The translations under genes and the position numbers were made by a program. DNA of 22,978 bases from Ophiothrix spiculata (Eukaryota > Echinodermata > Ophiuroidea > Amphilepidida > Ophiotrichidae), in NCBI GenBank assembly GCA_000969725.1, contig JXSR01S009133.1; one strand, 5' to 3'. The notes under the pieces are model-generated. The model saw only the letters and a program-made list of their open reading frames with translations. It had not been told where the DNA came from and did no database searches. Below, piece by piece: positions 1 to 22,978 of the stretch (the stretch's first letter is position 1; the number at the start of each line of letters is the position of its first letter).

Positions 1-357
1 TTTTTTTTGCTAACGGGCTTTCGTGCATGGGTTACTGAGCCGGTGGCTCTCTGGTTCCCTATCAACGCTACCATGTGATGGTCGATATCCTTCACATGGT
101 TTTCACTACAAGGGGGAAATAGCAAAAGTGATCTTTAAAAAACCCAGCTTGAGAGTGAATCACATCTCCTTGTCTGGATCCTGGAAGATCAGACAAAATG
201 CCATTCTGCGATTTGTAGAGATGGCTGTGGCTTGCAATAATGAAGTGTAAAATTTTGCACATCAATCTATGACTGAAGTGTAAAAGTTTGGAGACAACAT
301 TTAGAATACGTCCCTCAATCAGGCAAACAGTTGATGTTTATAATTACTTTCTTTCAG
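1..357 (+). other. 3' part of the intron before exon 1
   Basis: This non-coding stretch ends in the acceptor ctttcag. It opens with a T run at 1-8. A perfect 9-bp inverted repeat, ACCATGTGA at 70-78 and TCACATGGT at 92-100, could form a hairpin. A short direct repeat (tgaagtgtaaaa) occurs near 241 and 275. The open frame at 23-250 has no recognisable similarity, and I do not call it a gene. No snoRNA-like unit was seen. Confidence 0.6.
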
Positions 358-22783
<22,426 letters not shown>

Positions 22784-22978
22784 GTAAGTCACATTTTTGT
22801 CTCGCCTGAAAATTTTCAAAAGAGACATAGCGATCCTCTTTTCTGTCCGGCGTCCGCCGTCCGGAGCATATCTCTGAAACCGCATGCCCTACGTTAATGA
22901 TATTTGGTGACTGGGTAGACCCGGAGCCGAACTGGATCCAGCAACAATTTCGGCGCAAAATATGCTAATTAAGTACCT
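22784..22978 (+). other. Start of intron 11
   Basis: It begins GTAAGT. A locally GC-rich block, tccggcgtccgccgtccgga, lies at about 22846-22865 and is nearly a tandem and mirrored array of CCG/CGTCC units. It looks like part of an interspersed repeat, but I cannot name it. Confidence 0.4.

Noticed and set aside
23..250. Open frame before exon 1
   Set aside because: No recognisable similarity, no splice signals placing it in the SRCAP frame, and intron-like composition.

Overview
The window is a piece of an animal genome. It has GT-AG introns of 0.7-4.2 kb, AT-rich non-coding DNA crowded with short inverted-repeat elements, and one gene on the + strand running through its whole length. Eleven exons (358-22783) join with matching phases at all ten junctions into an open frame of 977 residues. 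This is the internal part of an SRCAP/Domino/Swr1-type ATPase, the motor of the complex that exchanges H2A for H2A.Z in nucleosomes. The species cannot be fixed from the sequence; a marine invertebrate is my guess. The 5' end of the gene (HSA, most of ATPase lobe 1) and its 3' end lie outside.

Protein layout: exon 1 is the end of ATPase lobe 1. Exons 2-8 encode the long family-specific insertion, low-complexity and rich in S/T/P/Q with polyglutamine in exon 4. Exons 9-11 are helicase lobe 2 with motifs IV, V and VI.

The introns are the more remarkable part. Three families of same-strand small RNA units lie in seven of the ten complete introns: a box C/D snoRNA (4 copies, introns 4, 6 and 10), a box H/ACA snoRNA (3 copies, introns 2 and 3) and a probable second H/ACA RNA (5 copies plus one decayed copy, introns 8 and 9). 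The C/D copies have matched terminal stems, C, D', C' and D boxes and a 13-nt guide complementary to a conserved large-subunit rRNA segment. The H/ACA copies keep their stem through G-U wobble changes. The gene therefore looks like a snoRNA host in which snoRNAs have multiplied.

The introns also hold local duplications: decayed copies of the 3' ends of exons 1 and 9, a roughly 0.7-kb tandem repeat in intron 8, a 0.9-1.8-kb tandem array in intron 9, and a 250-bp duplication carrying a C/D snoRNA in intron 10. Several short DNA transposons and one tRNA-derived SINE sit among them. Because the duplications are partial, some insertions have an empty-site copy elsewhere in the same gene, which gives their relative ages.
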